Source: Lysinibacillus sp. G4S2 (GTDB taxonomy: Bacteria > Bacillota > Bacilli > Bacillales_A > Planococcaceae). Taken from it: a stretch of 64,000 nucleotides of DNA. The position numbers and the translations under genes were made by a program. Below, piece after piece: positions 8,805 to 17,390 of this stretch. The DNA is taken from contig NZ_JAUCFJ010000002.1 in NCBI RefSeq assembly GCF_030348505.1, positions 3,848,001 through 3,912,000 of the forward strand. Reading direction: 5' to 3'. The notes under the pieces were generated by a model. The model was not told the DNA's origin. It was given only the letters and a program-made list of their open reading frames with translations, and did no database searches. Each line of letters starts with the position of its first letter. The stretch's first letter is position 1.

Positions 8805-9464
8805 TTAAAATTTCACTTGAAGACAAGCATTTTTTGATTTGTAATGAGCAAAAACATGTAAGCGAATAACGTTGATATCGTTTGAAATTGAAGAGGCTGC
8901 CGTACCAATAGCTTGCCAATCAGCAGGTAGCGTAGAATCCTTCAAATTATCCTTAAAATTTAATTTTGTTGCTTTTTTGTCAGCGAGCACAGATGGAAGC
9001 TCTGCAATCGTCGCCTCCTTACAGCTGTCACTGCTTACACTAAATGCTTTTTTAAATGTTGCAGGATCTTTTAAAAAAACAAGTTGACTTTCATCTGTCA
9101 CCATACTTGTCCAAACATAAAATTTTCCATCTATCTCAACAATGGCACTTTCTTTTAATGAAGGGTGTTCAGATACAAACGAGCTTGCACTTTCATAATT
9201 TGAATAAACCCCTGCTTGACTTGCAAAAAACATGGATCCGTTCGTTGCTCCCCCTGCTGTTGGAATTGTTTCTGCGTCTTTATTATTACTATTACTATTA
9301 CTATTACTATTACTAGCTACTTCGTTACTATCATTTTTTAAAGAAAATTGAGTGCTCGCTTGAAGAACACCTAAAAAAATGGCTACACCAAAAAGTCCGA
9401 CTACTCCTCCAATAAACATCGCACGAAATATTTGTTTTTTCATTACCTGACTGACAATTTTCAT
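8805..9464 (-). CDS. membrane protein at the spoIIB position (short, SPOR-like)
   Basis: This 219-residue protein has a short basic N-terminus, one membrane helix (about residues 15-34), a low-complexity Asn/Ser linker and an outer domain (SMFFASQAGVYSNYESA, FVWT-type strands) that resembles a divergent SPOR fold. In B. subtilis the locus between folC and maf holds spoIIB, a membrane protein with a SPOR domain that aids septal peptidoglycan thinning at engulfment. Topology and position agree, but it is shorter than SpoIIB (332) and I cannot show homology directly. ATG at 9464 follows AGAGGTGA. The linker is coded by a hexanucleotide repeat (AGTAAT, about 9281-9315) that may vary in length. 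Confidence 0.65.
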   Translation of the reverse strand: MKIVSQVMKKQIFRAMFIGGVVGLFGVAIFLGVLQASTQFSLKNDSNEVASNSNSNSNSNNKDAETIPTAGGATNGSMFFASQAGVYSNYESASSFVSEHPSLKESAIVEIDGKFYVWTSMVTDESQLVFLKDPATFKKAFSVSSDSCKEATIAELPSVLADKKATKLNFKDNLKDSTLPADWQAIGTAASSISNDINVIRLHVFAHYKSKNACLQVKF

Positions 9465-9560
9465 TCGTCCATCACCTCTTTCTTCAACGTTCAAAGTAAA
9501 TATCAATTATGCCTCGGTATCCCTCGGTATAATTGCGTCCGGAATCTGCTTTGTGCTTAG

Positions 9561-9715
9561 GCCTGCAGATGTTTATTTGTGCGAAAGCGAAGCGTCAGCA
9601 ACAACAAGATGTTGGTCACTCAGTCGTTGCCACAGGACGTTGCGTTCTTAGACAGAATTCCTCTATTTCAGCAGATGTTTGGACACCCCGCTGAAAGATG
9701 TAAAAAGTTGAGATT
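9561..9715. repeat. mosaic dispersed repeat (GCGAAAGCGAAGCG module plus palindromic-family segment)
   Basis: It contains a GCGAAAGCGAAGCGTCAGCA module shared with 58736-59140, a GTTGGTCACTCAG...CACAGGACGTTGCG segment shared with 10541-10789 and 61470-61543, and CTATTTCAGCAGATGTTTGG shared with 22781 and 48960. It lacks both ISL3-like ends. It is probably a decayed composite of the two repeat families. Confidence 0.65.
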
Positions 9716-9970
9716 GCTACATTTTCATATAAGTATATGTATAAAAGTATGTGTAAATGCTAATTTACTATATTTTGATTTAATAGTTTTTTCGAGGTTT
9801 AATTGTATCGAAAGGTTTACCATAAACTATAAAAATAAAAGGTGGACTCTTAAATGTATTCTTTCGCTCTCTATCAAAGAACAAAATTATTGAATAAGAA
9901 AAGGAGTTAATAGAGAGGAAATAGAAATAATATTTACCGACAAATAATCTTGAAATATCGAGGTGAAAAG

Positions 9971-10399
9971 ATGGATAATCAAAAAATTATTGGTCAAACA
10001 AAGACAGCTGGATTTCAAGTAGGTGTTAGAAGGACATTCCCTATTTCCCAAGAAAAAGCCTGGAATCTTATTACTTCACAAGATGGGTTAAACTTATGGT
10101 TAGGAGAAAGTACGGGTATTATCCTTGAACAGGGGCAGATTTATATTACGAAATCAGGGTCCGGAGAAATCCGCGTTGTTAAGCCTTTACAGCAACTTCG
10201 CTTAACTTGGCAAAAAGTGGGGTGGGAAATGGCATCAACAGTTCAAGTTCGTATTATATCGAGTGCAAATAATAAAACAACTATTAGTTTTCATCAAGAA
10301 AAACTTTCTGATCAGAATGTAAGGGAGGAAATGAAAATATATTGGGAAAAAGTGCTCGAGGAAATCAAAGAGAGAATAGCGCAAATTTATTTTATATAG
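9971..10399 (+). CDS. SRPBCC/AHSA1-domain protein
   Basis: The 142-residue product looks like an activator of Hsp90 ATPase homolog 1 (AHSA1)/SRPBCC ligand-binding domain: N-terminal FPISQEKAWNLITSQDGLNLWLG, then GSGEIRVVKPLQQLRLTWQK and a long C-terminal helix with YWEKVLEEI. Members bind hydrophobic ligands; the substrate here is unknown. I chose ATG at 9971, five bases after GAGGTG; a longer frame from 9950 lacks a ribosome binding site. It is a single plus-strand gene between minus-strand blocks, flanked by repeats, so probably an insertion relative to Bacillus. Confidence 0.85.
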   Translation: MDNQKIIGQTKTAGFQVGVRRTFPISQEKAWNLITSQDGLNLWLGESTGIILEQGQIYITKSGSGEIRVVKPLQQLRLTWQKVGWEMASTVQVRIISSANNKTTISFHQEKLSDQNVREEMKIYWEKVLEEIKERIAQIYFI

Positions 10400-10540
10400 A
10401 TGTAAACCCAAGAGTAACCAATTGGAAAAAATCTCATAAAAAAATAACCTCTAATTAAAGAGTTTTTGCTTGGGAAGGGAATCTTCTAAACAGGCTTATC
10501 GTGCAAATACTAAGGATACAGCACATAATAGAAATGTTTT

Positions 10541-10789
10541 GGCTCATCACCATAACGTGTGGTTGATTTCCGTTCCGACTGGGGGCGTCCGATGAGCCGC
10601 TTGGGCCAAAAGGATGTTGGTCACGAAGGCGTTATCACAGGACGTAATGCTTTTAGCCTTCGTTCCCCTAGTTGCTCGCTCCAGGGTCTCATCTGTGATC
10701 CCCAAGGAGTCGCCCAGCCGGAACGAAGGTCAACAATATATAGGGCATATATTTTTAAAAATGTCATCCACAACTTTTGATGATGATCC
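10541..10789. mobile_element. ISL3-like MITE copy (249 bp)
   Basis: Left end GGCTCATCACCATAACGTG and right end (reverse complement) GGATCATCATCAAAAGTTG are inverted repeats. The 8 bases AATGTTTT flank both sides exactly, as in a target-site duplication. Inside, TTGATTTCCGTTCCGACTGG and its inverted partner form a second inverted repeat. No transposase is encoded. ISL3-family transposons have ends of this type and make 8-bp duplications, so a nonautonomous derivative is likely. Confidence 0.8.
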
Positions 10790-10817
10790 AATGTTTTGGA
10801 ATTTTCACACTAAATAT

Positions 10818-10858
10818 AAAAAAATCAGGTACTCATTTTTATGATGAGTACCTGATCT
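10818..10858 (-). terminator. intrinsic terminator of the folC pair
   Basis: A 13-bp perfect stem, ATCAGGTACTCAT and its complement, followed by T7 on the minus strand, lies just after the second folC gene. Confidence 0.9.
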
Positions 10859-10885
10859 TTACTGTAAATATATCGTGACTATATG

Positions 10886-12139
10886 TTAAATATTTTTCAA
10901 TCTACTACGTACTTCCGTTAATAAATACAGCGAACCCGATACAATAGTTCTCGACTTACTTTCTGACTGTCGTTTTAAAAATTGCACATAATCTTCTAAA
11001 ACTGCTTTATGAGAGGCGTTGGACAGCTCAAACATTTTTTGAGCAGCCATCGCACGAGGATTATTGAAATCAACAAAGTAAAAATAATCACTTACTTGCT
11101 CAAATTGATGCAAAATCTCTTTTACAGCCTTATCAGCAAGAATGCCGATGACAAAAGTAATCTGCTCTTCCGGGAACTCATGCTTTATCGTTTCTATTAA
11201 TTTCTCAGCACTCGCTGGATTATGCGCACCGTCTAAAAAAATATAAGGCAAAATTTCTTCAAAGCGTCCTAAGATAGTTGCGTTTTTTACAGCTTTTTGA
11301 ATAGCTTCTTTACTTACTTGTAACTCTAATGTGGTCGCTACTTCCAAAAAGGCTGTTATAGCAAGTGCCATATTATTCGCCTGATGCGCTCCCTTCATTG
11401 TGCGTGTAAGCTTTGTAATACAGAGCCTCTTGTCTTTATGCTCATAGCTCTCTCCCTCATTCTCTTGCTTCACATAAAATTGGTGATTTAGCTCAAGAAC
11501 GGATGCATGTTTTTTTGAGGCTTCCTGATAGACTATATTCTTTGCTTCTAAAGGTAGCTCGCCGATAATAACTGATCGATCCTGCTTAATAATTCCTGCT
11601 TTATGGTGGGCAATACTTTCAATCGTATCTCCTAAAAAATTCGTATGCTCTAATGCGATACTTGGTATGATTGATACAATTGGTGTAACCACATTCGTAC
11701 TATCCAGTAAGCCCCCCATACCTGCTTCAATAAGGGCAATATCTACATTACTCGCAACAAAATGTAAAAAAGCTGCAACCGTTAAAAGTTCAAAATCTGT
11801 TAGTTTTCCACTAAGTTCGGCAGCATGCATTTGTTGGAATACTTGATTCATTTCCGCTTCTGTCATTGCTTGGCCTTCTACTTGAATTTGGTCATGTACA
11901 TCTAAAATACAAGGAGACATAAATTTACCAACACGTAAGCCATGTCCTTTGGCAATTGATTCTAGAAATGTAAGAGTTGAGCCTTTACCATTAGTCCCTG
12001 CTAAATGCACAACTTGCAATTTATTCTCTGGATTACCTACTCGTGTCAATGCCTCTTCAATCGCAATTAGGCCAGGTTTAATAACATCATCGCTCTGAAC
12101 ATTCCATTTTTCCTTATAGCTATTCAATTTTGGAATCAT
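10886..12139 (-). CDS. folC: second folylpolyglutamate synthase/Mur ligase-family paralog
   Basis: FolC enzymes add glutamate to folates (and in many bacteria to dihydropteroate) using ATP. This 417-residue protein has the FolC P-loop LAGTNGKGST (about residues 45-54), SPCILDVHDQI, EAGMGGLLDSTNVV and the C-terminal DGAHNPAS motif. The start ATG at 12139 overlaps the stop of the upstream folC paralog (ATGA), with GGGGGAAC upstream, so the two are translated in tandem. GMGGLLD replaces the usual GLGGRLD seen in the neighbour, suggesting a diverged duplicate. Which paralog holds the dihydrofolate synthase activity is not evident. Confidence 0.88.
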   Translation of the reverse strand: MIPKLNSYKEKWNVQSDDVIKPGLIAIEEALTRVGNPENKLQVVHLAGTNGKGSTLTFLESIAKGHGLRVGKFMSPCILDVHDQIQVEGQAMTEAEMNQVFQQMHAAELSGKLTDFELLTVAAFLHFVASNVDIALIEAGMGGLLDSTNVVTPIVSIIPSIALEHTNFLGDTIESIAHHKAGIIKQDRSVIIGELPLEAKNIVYQEASKKHASVLELNHQFYVKQENEGESYEHKDKRLCITKLTRTMKGAHQANNMALAITAFLEVATTLELQVSKEAIQKAVKNATILGRFEEILPYIFLDGAHNPASAEKLIETIKHEFPEEQITFVIGILADKAVKEILHQFEQVSDYFYFVDFNNPRAMAAQKMFELSNASHKAVLEDYVQFLKRQSESKSRTIVSGSLYLLTEVRSRLKNI

Positions 12140-13428
12140 CGTTGTTCCCCCTGTAGCCATTGTCGTATTTCAGCTATAAAATACAACGAACCTGTAATAA
12201 CTATAATATCCTCATCATTTCTTTGATGTAGCATTGCTTGAAGCATTTCACGCCAATCCGTACTATACGTTTTGTTCGTATTTGTAGATAATGCAGCTAA
12301 TTTTTCAGCAGGCATAGCATTCGGCAGTTCAATTTGTGTAAATGTTATTGCTGTTGCAATACTATCCATTAAAGCAATACTTTTCGCATGATCTTTATCT
12401 GATAATGCCGCATATATAATTCGATAGTTTTGGTGTGGATATACCGTTTTAAGTGTTTGAATGAGTGCAGCTGTTCCTTCAGAATTATGTGCTCCGTCTA
12501 ATACTATATTGCGAGGTAATTGCTCAAAACGGCCTGCCCACTGAGCATTCGCCAACGCTTGACGGATTGACTCATCTGGAATGTCAATTGCTCCATTTTC
12601 TCTTAACGTTAGAACAGCCGTAATCGCTAGACTTGCATTATTTATCTGATGTGGCCCAGCCATTTTTAATGGGACATCAACCATTTCCACATTTGATTTT
12701 TGGTAATTAAAGTGCTGTATATTAGCACCTTGCACTATATTTCCAACCGTAAAATCCTGTCCTAAAACAAAGCATGGCGCATGACGTTCATTCGCTACCT
12801 TCTGAATAACAGTAAGTGCCTCTTCACTTTTAACACCCACTACAACCGGTACACCTTCTTTAATAATTCCTGCCTTTTCAAGCGCTACCTTTGCAAATGT
12901 ATTTCCTAAAAATGCAGTATGCTCTAGTGAAATCGTTGTAATAATTGAAATAAGTGGCGTAATGACATTCGTAGCGTCTAAACGTCCACCTAGTCCGGTT
13001 TCAATCAGTGCAATATCCACTTCCTCATCCGACAAGTATTGGAACATAATAAGTGTTACGACTTCAAAAAAGCTTGGAAATTCACCTTCATAATGTGTCT
13101 CAATAATATTAACAACTTTGTTCATATAATATAAAAATTGCGCATCAGAAATTTGAGTTCCATTAATAGTCATTCGTTCATTGACACGCTCTAAATGAGG
13201 TGAAGTAAAGGCACCTACTTTGTAGCCACCATGTTGTAGCATCTCCCTTAGCGCATTCACTGTTGAACCCTTTCCATTTGAGCCTGCTAAATGAATAGCG
13301 CGTAGCTTGTCCTGTGGGTTATCTAGAAGTGCTAGTACCTCTCGCATCAATACAAGTGGTGCGCGTTTATGATCAACTGCCTTTAACGTAAAAATAAAAT
13401 CTGTACATTCTTTCATCGATTTAAACAA
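12136..13428 (-). CDS. folC: bifunctional folylpolyglutamate synthase/dihydrofolate synthase
   Basis: This 430-residue Mur-ligase-family protein carries the canonical motifs LAGSNGKGST (P-loop), FTSPHLERVNERM, ETGLGGRLDATNV and LDGAHNSEG. It is the positional match to B. subtilis folC downstream of valS. Start choice: TTG at 13428 lies 8 bases after GAGGGAG; GTG at 13437 is too close to that site and ATG at 13416 is too far. It ends in a 4-base overlap with the second folC copy, and both end at the terminator at 10818-10858. Confidence 0.93.
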   Translation of the reverse strand: MFKSMKECTDFIFTLKAVDHKRAPLVLMREVLALLDNPQDKLRAIHLAGSNGKGSTVNALREMLQHGGYKVGAFTSPHLERVNERMTINGTQISDAQFLYYMNKVVNIIETHYEGEFPSFFEVVTLIMFQYLSDEEVDIALIETGLGGRLDATNVITPLISIITTISLEHTAFLGNTFAKVALEKAGIIKEGVPVVVGVKSEEALTVIQKVANERHAPCFVLGQDFTVGNIVQGANIQHFNYQKSNVEMVDVPLKMAGPHQINNASLAITAVLTLRENGAIDIPDESIRQALANAQWAGRFEQLPRNIVLDGAHNSEGTAALIQTLKTVYPHQNYRIIYAALSDKDHAKSIALMDSIATAITFTQIELPNAMPAEKLAALSTNTNKTYSTDWREMLQAMLHQRNDEDIIVITGSLYFIAEIRQWLQGEQR

Positions 13429-13535
13429 AAGAAACACTCCCTCTTACTACAATATCTCTATTTTAGTACAAGTAGCGCCCAATACACATATATTTCTAAA
13501 AAAACTCATGTTTAAATACACTTGGAATGAAAGCT

Positions 13536-13584
13536 AAAAAAACACACAGAAAAGCACTTTATTAAGTGAGAAACCGCGTGTTTT
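13536..13584 (-). terminator. intrinsic terminator (imperfect stem)
   Basis: AAACACGCGGTTTCTCACTT pairs imperfectly with AAGTGCTTTTCTGTGTG and T7 follows on the minus strand. It ends the hypothetical gene at 13594-13995. Confidence 0.65.
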
Positions 13585-13593
13585 AAATTCATA

Positions 13594-13995
13594 CTATTGG
13601 AGTTGTTGTGCACCTGATAGTGCTCCCATATTATCTAGAATAATTTTTGCATCATTATTTAAAAGCAGAAGAACGTCGGATCTTTGCATTAATTCGAAGG
13701 AGTTTTTTAAAGTTCTTTTTAGCATGGCAATATCAAAATTCGAGGAATATTCATTAATTTTATTAATCGTTAATAAATCTGTCCGTGTTAATTTATTTTT
13801 AGATTCTACAGGATCCTTTCTATCTACTAATACATGCTTTATGAGTACCCGACCATTTGCATTTAATAAACGATAATGTTTTGCTTCTGATAATTTCATT
13901 AGATTGGTTTCAATTAATACTCTTGCGCTAACAAAATCTATATCATCACAGGCTTTGTTTATTTTCATAATAATTGTTGTGATATTCCCTATCAT
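13594..13995 (-). CDS. hypothetical protein, 133 residues
   Basis: I do not recognise this family. The protein is charged and mostly helical by appearance, without signal peptide or membrane segment: CDDIDFVSARVLIETNL near residue 17, KLSEAKHYRLLNANGRVL, then Leu-rich VLLLLNNDAKIILDNMGAL near the end. A GGGGG ribosome binding site lies 6 bases before the ATG, and an intrinsic terminator follows, so it is a complete single-gene unit. It lies between folC and an accessory block. Confidence 0.65.
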   Translation of the reverse strand: MIGNITTIIMKINKACDDIDFVSARVLIETNLMKLSEAKHYRLLNANGRVLIKHVLVDRKDPVESKNKLTRTDLLTINKINEYSSNFDIAMLKRTLKNSFELMQRSDVLLLLNNDAKIILDNMGALSGAQQLQ

Positions 13996-14053
13996 TTCAA
14001 ACCCCCATTTAACACATTATATCTACTTAAAACATCCAAATAACCCAAATATA

Positions 14054-14298
14054 TAGCTCATCATCAAAACGTGTGATTGATTTCCGTTCCGACTGGGCGC
14101 ATTGTTGCTGACGCTTCGCTTTCGCACAGATAAAACAATTGTAGCTGCCGCTTTGCTTTCGCTACAGAAAACAATTGTTGATGACGCTTCGCTTTCGCAC
14201 AGAGCAAAGCTTTCTGGGGCGTCCAGCCGGAACGAAGATCAACTTATATAAATGGATACGTTTTAACAAATGTCATCCACAACTTTTGGTGGTGAGCC
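14054..14298. mobile_element. ISL3-like MITE copy (245 bp)
   Basis: Ends AGCTCATCATCAAAACGTG and (reverse complement) GGCTCACCACCAAAAGTTG are inverted repeats. Flanks AAATATAT and AATTTTAT agree at 6 of 8 bases, a decayed duplication. The centre holds three tandem modules of about 35 bp, each with GCTTCGCTTTCGC or GCTTTGCTTTCGC and ACAATTGT. There is no coding capacity of its own. Confidence 0.78.
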
Positions 14299-14512
14299 AA
14301 TTTTATGTATATTGCGATTCAATCCCCTATTTCTTCTATTTTCATATCCTCTACATTTTTAAATCCTGGTATATACATGTAAAAATTCATGTGTACAGTT
14401 CACCTTTCTATTACTTGTTTCTCGACAATATTTATTAAACGGTGATACTGTGCTTTTTTATGCATGAAATTGTGTGAATACCCCAACAAATAAAATAAAA
14501 CCTCTCTAAAAA

Positions 14513-14539
14513 TGTCACAAATGATGTGGCTATTTCGTT
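14513..14539 (+). promoter_or_regulatory. candidate ECF41 sigma-factor promoter
   Basis: TGTCACA (14513-14519) and CGTT (14536-14539) are separated by 16 bases and lie 24 bases before the oxidoreductase start. ECF41 target promoters are described with TGTCACA at -35 and CGTC at -10. The ECF41 gene is the second gene of the same unit, so this fits autoregulation of the pair. Recognised by eye; one -10 base differs. Confidence 0.65.
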
Positions 14540-14562
14540 TTAATGTAAAGGAGGAATAAAAG

Positions 14563-15744
14563 ATGAAACATATTGTCGTATTGGGTGGAGGATTCGCAGG
14601 AATCAATTTGGTAAATGGATTAATAAAAGAGTTTGGTCATTCAATTGGAAAAGATGTAAAAATAACGTTAGTAGATAAAAACTCGTTTCATTTTCGAAAA
14701 GTGTTATTGTTTAAAATGATTATTGAGGACGCCAATTTAAAAGTTCCTTTAACAAGGTATTGTACAAATGGTGTGGAATATTTAAAGGGTGAAGTTACTT
14801 CATTTCATCACTCCAAGAAAACAATTATGCTTAAAATGGAGAATGAACAAAACAACACCCTACAATATGACTATCTTGTGGTAGCACTTGGTAGTGTTGT
14901 TCAGGAGGTCTCTAGTAAACTAGGCGGGATCACATTAAGCAGTATAAAGGCTGCTCTAGATATCAGACAAAAATTACAATCACTCATTCTACAAGCTAAA
15001 GCTGAAGAAAATAAAGAAGTGAGAAAAGGTTTATTGTGCGTTGCTATTGTCGGTGGAGGCATTACGGGTATTGAAACAGCTGCAGAACTAACTGCTTGGT
15101 TTAAAAAAGAAGTGCAAGAATCAGGGCTCCATTCTAATGAGGTAGAGGTCATCTTGTTTGATTCAAAGGAGCATTTATTGCGAGGGGTTCCAGTAAAGGT
15201 AAGTGAAAAACTAGTAAAAGAATTGAATAGACTAGGGATTACTATTCGTGCTAAAATGAAAGTGAAGCAGTTTGAAGATGGCCAAATCCTGTGCGCTGAT
15301 GGCACTACTTATAAAGCAGGAGAGTGTATTTGGACGCCAGGTGTTAAAGTAAATCCATTCATTCAAACACTCCAATTTCCTTTGACTAAAGAGCATCAAA
15401 TACTAGTGACCGATACTTATAGTATACAAGGCTATCCCGATATATTTGCAATCGGGGATTGTGCAAGAATTATAGATAGAAAGACAAATCAAGTGGACGG
15501 CATGACTTGTAAGGAAGCGATTCCTCAGGCAGCAAGGTTAAGCAAAATATTAAAAAATGAGGTCTATGGCAATTCCCATACTATAACGCACAAAGCATTT
15601 CCGATAAAATTGTATTGTATTAGTCTCGGTCCTGATAATGGCTTTGTTTGGGCTCAGAAGTGGGGATTAGATTTTACCATATCAGGGAAGATGGGCGCAC
15701 GTATTCGAGAAAAAACATGGGATCAAGCGAGTTTACTTGTGTAA
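14563..15744 (+). CDS. NDH-2-like FAD-dependent NAD(P)H oxidoreductase
   Basis: The 393-residue protein has two dinucleotide-binding folds: FAD site VVLGGGFAGINL (residues 5-16) and NAD(P)H site VAIVGGGITGIETAAEL (about 162-178), plus the C-terminal FAD contact DIFAIGDCARI (about 298-308). This is the type II NADH dehydrogenase/pyridine nucleotide-disulfide oxidoreductase layout; no CxxC redox pair is seen. GGAGG precedes the ATG. It is followed at once by an ECF41 sigma gene and preceded by a matching promoter. ECF41 factors are usually encoded next to an oxidoreductase, epimerase or carboxymuconolactone decarboxylase-like gene. The electron acceptor is unknown. Confidence 0.88.
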   Translation: MKHIVVLGGGFAGINLVNGLIKEFGHSIGKDVKITLVDKNSFHFRKVLLFKMIIEDANLKVPLTRYCTNGVEYLKGEVTSFHHSKKTIMLKMENEQNNTLQYDYLVVALGSVVQEVSSKLGGITLSSIKAALDIRQKLQSLILQAKAEENKEVRKGLLCVAIVGGGITGIETAAELTAWFKKEVQESGLHSNEVEVILFDSKEHLLRGVPVKVSEKLVKELNRLGITIRAKMKVKQFEDGQILCADGTTYKAGECIWTPGVKVNPFIQTLQFPLTKEHQILVTDTYSIQGYPDIFAIGDCARIIDRKTNQVDGMTCKEAIPQAARLSKILKNEVYGNSHTITHKAFPIKLYCISLGPDNGFVWAQKWGLDFTISGKMGARIREKTWDQASLLV

Positions 15745-15780
15745 ATATGTAGTGTGCAAAGGAAAGTGAGGGTCTTAACT

Positions 15781-16683
15781 GTGGAACAAATTGAACTAAG
15801 CCGGCTTTACGCCGAATACAAGTCACTTTTATTTTCGCTTGCTTATAAAATGACAGGCAGTGTTGCTGATGCAGAAGATGTGATTCAAGATGTGTTTATC
15901 AAACTAAATGGATATGAGGTAAAGCACAATCGAAATATCAAAGCGTTTCTATGTAAAATGGTGACTAACCGATGTTTAGATTTGTTGAAATCATCTAGAA
16001 ATAAAAGAGAACTCTATGTTGGAACGTGGCTTCCAGAGCCGATAGCTTTTATAGAAAAGGACCCATTACAGGAAATGATGGTAAAAAGTGATGTTTCTTA
16101 TGCTTTGCTCGTATTATTTGAACAGCTAAATCCAATTGAAAGAGCGATCTTTATCCTTCGTGAAGTCTTGGAATATGATTATGAAACAATTGCTGAAATT
16201 GTACAAAAGAAGGAAGACAATTGTCGAAAAATTCTAAGTAGGCTAAAAAAGATGCTTCCTGAGCTCGAGAAACAAATGGCAGTTGAACCAGTGAAAACAG
16301 ATCGTGAACATGTGATTACTAGTTTTATTCGTGCTATTCAGCAAGGAAACATAACGCAGATGATGGAAGTTCTTCAGGGAGACGTAGTTTATTATGCAGA
16401 TGGAGGCGGTAAAGTAACTGCTGCAGTAAGACCTATTTACGGTGCTACACGAGTAAAACAACTTCTTATTGCTTTAGCAACTAAATTTCTTACGATTCGA
16501 GAAGAGTACTCCATTATGCAGGTAGAGGTCAATGGCAGTACTGGTATTGTAATCATGAATGAGGAAAAAGTTATTGCTGTCATGAGTTTTGAATTTGAAG
16601 GAAATAAAATAAAATCCATATTTTCTATTCTAAATCCTGATAAATTGAGTTTTATTCATACACAAACTAGAAAAGGATTGTAA
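15781..16683 (+). CDS. ECF41 (SigJ-type) RNA polymerase sigma factor
   Basis: The 300-residue protein starts with sigma region 2 (SLLFSLAYKMTGSVADAEDVIQ with the DAED core), then region 4 (LNPIERAIFILREVLEYDYE), and ends with a fused SnoaL/NTF2-like domain containing the ECF41 signature YYADGGGK at about residues 205-212. In this class the C-terminal extension modulates activity in place of an anti-sigma factor. GTG at 15781 is chosen because GAGGG lies 8 bases upstream; an upstream GTG at 15754 has none. The flavoprotein gene 36 bases upstream is the likely target. Confidence 0.9.
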   Translation: MEQIELSRLYAEYKSLLFSLAYKMTGSVADAEDVIQDVFIKLNGYEVKHNRNIKAFLCKMVTNRCLDLLKSSRNKRELYVGTWLPEPIAFIEKDPLQEMMVKSDVSYALLVLFEQLNPIERAIFILREVLEYDYETIAEIVQKKEDNCRKILSRLKKMLPELEKQMAVEPVKTDREHVITSFIRAIQQGNITQMMEVLQGDVVYYADGGGKVTAAVRPIYGATRVKQLLIALATKFLTIREEYSIMQVEVNGSTGIVIMNEEKVIAVMSFEFEGNKIKSIFSILNPDKLSFIHTQTRKGL

Positions 16684-16782
16684 AGAACATGGTACTCAAA
16701 TCGTTCTTTTGTCATACTTATTGGACTCTAAAATGAAACGAGTGGTATACATGAGAATCTTCATTATACAAGAAAATATTAC

Positions 16783-16817
16783 CATACCCCTTTGGATGGA
16801 TCAGTCAAAGGGGGTAT
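16783..16817. terminator. inverted repeat after the ECF41 gene, probable terminator
   Basis: CATACCCCTTTG and CAAAGGGGGTATG form a 12-bp stem with an 11-base loop, 100 bases after the sigma-factor stop. The T-tract is weak (TACGTTTAAC), so termination efficiency is uncertain. The 3' arm overlaps the end of the gene remnant on the other strand. Confidence 0.5.
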
Positions 16818-17046
16818 GTACGTTTAACGATGTCATTACATAGCACATATTTCCAGCACCTTGTTTCTTCAAGGTCTGAATTCGGTTTAGGTATCTCAAA
16901 CATTAATTCTGTACGAATGAAATTATTTCTTCTTCCAAAGACATCATTGCGTTTTTGTGGTGAAGAAGGTTCTAATAGTACTCTCTTTCCTGAATTCTTT
17001 TAACGAAAAATGTTTTAATAATTATTTCTTCAATTTCTTTATTCAT
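16805..17046 (-). pseudogene. remnant of a small gene with a 2-base frameshift
   Basis: A minus-strand frame starts at ATG 17046 after an excellent GGGAGGTAA site and reads MNKEIEEIIIKTFFVKRIQE before a stop. If two bases near 16980-16986 are skipped, the frame continues with RVLLEPSSPQKRNDVFGR, then RTELMFEIPKPNSDLEET, to a stop at 16805. The continuous protein-like text across the shift suggests a recently broken gene, or a truncated one. I cannot name the family with confidence. Confidence 0.45.
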
Positions 17047-17130
17047 TTACCTCCCACAATTTTTATTTAACTATAATTACCCACCCATTGTGAGTACAAC
17101 CTCTTCATACAGATAGGTAAGCCTTGTGGT

Positions 17131-17185
17131 AAAAAAGAGGATAGATAGAGCGAATTTATTTAAGCTCTTCTATCCTTTTAATTTT
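17131..17185 (-). terminator. hairpin between gene remnants, probably bidirectional terminator
   Basis: AGGATAGA-AGAGC pairs with GCTCT-TCTATCCT over an 11-base loop, with A6 on one side and T4AAT5 on the other. On the minus strand it lies downstream of the truncated Rpn copy. Confidence 0.6.
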
Positions 17186-17390
17186 TATACATATAATGTG
17201 TGACATTAAATAAGAATGCACTATTTTAAATAGTTTCAGCGTAAAAACTTGACTTTTAATAAAATCAAGCACCAGGTAGCTTTTTTCTGTGAAAAAAAAC
17301 TTTTCATCGTTGGGTTGGGAGTTCGGAAACTCATGAAAGTTTTATTACGAAAAGTGAATAGACAAAATATTCAGTCATGCTTTATATGTG

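Noticed and set aside
10559..10844. Two overlapping plus-strand frames within the 249-bp MITE
   Set aside because: Derived from the repeat and running out of it; no ribosome binding sites.
14054..14298. CRISPR-like array suggested by repeated GCTTCGCTTTCGC units
   Set aside because: Units of about 35 bp are adjacent without unique spacers and occur inside an element with inverted ends; no cas genes are present.
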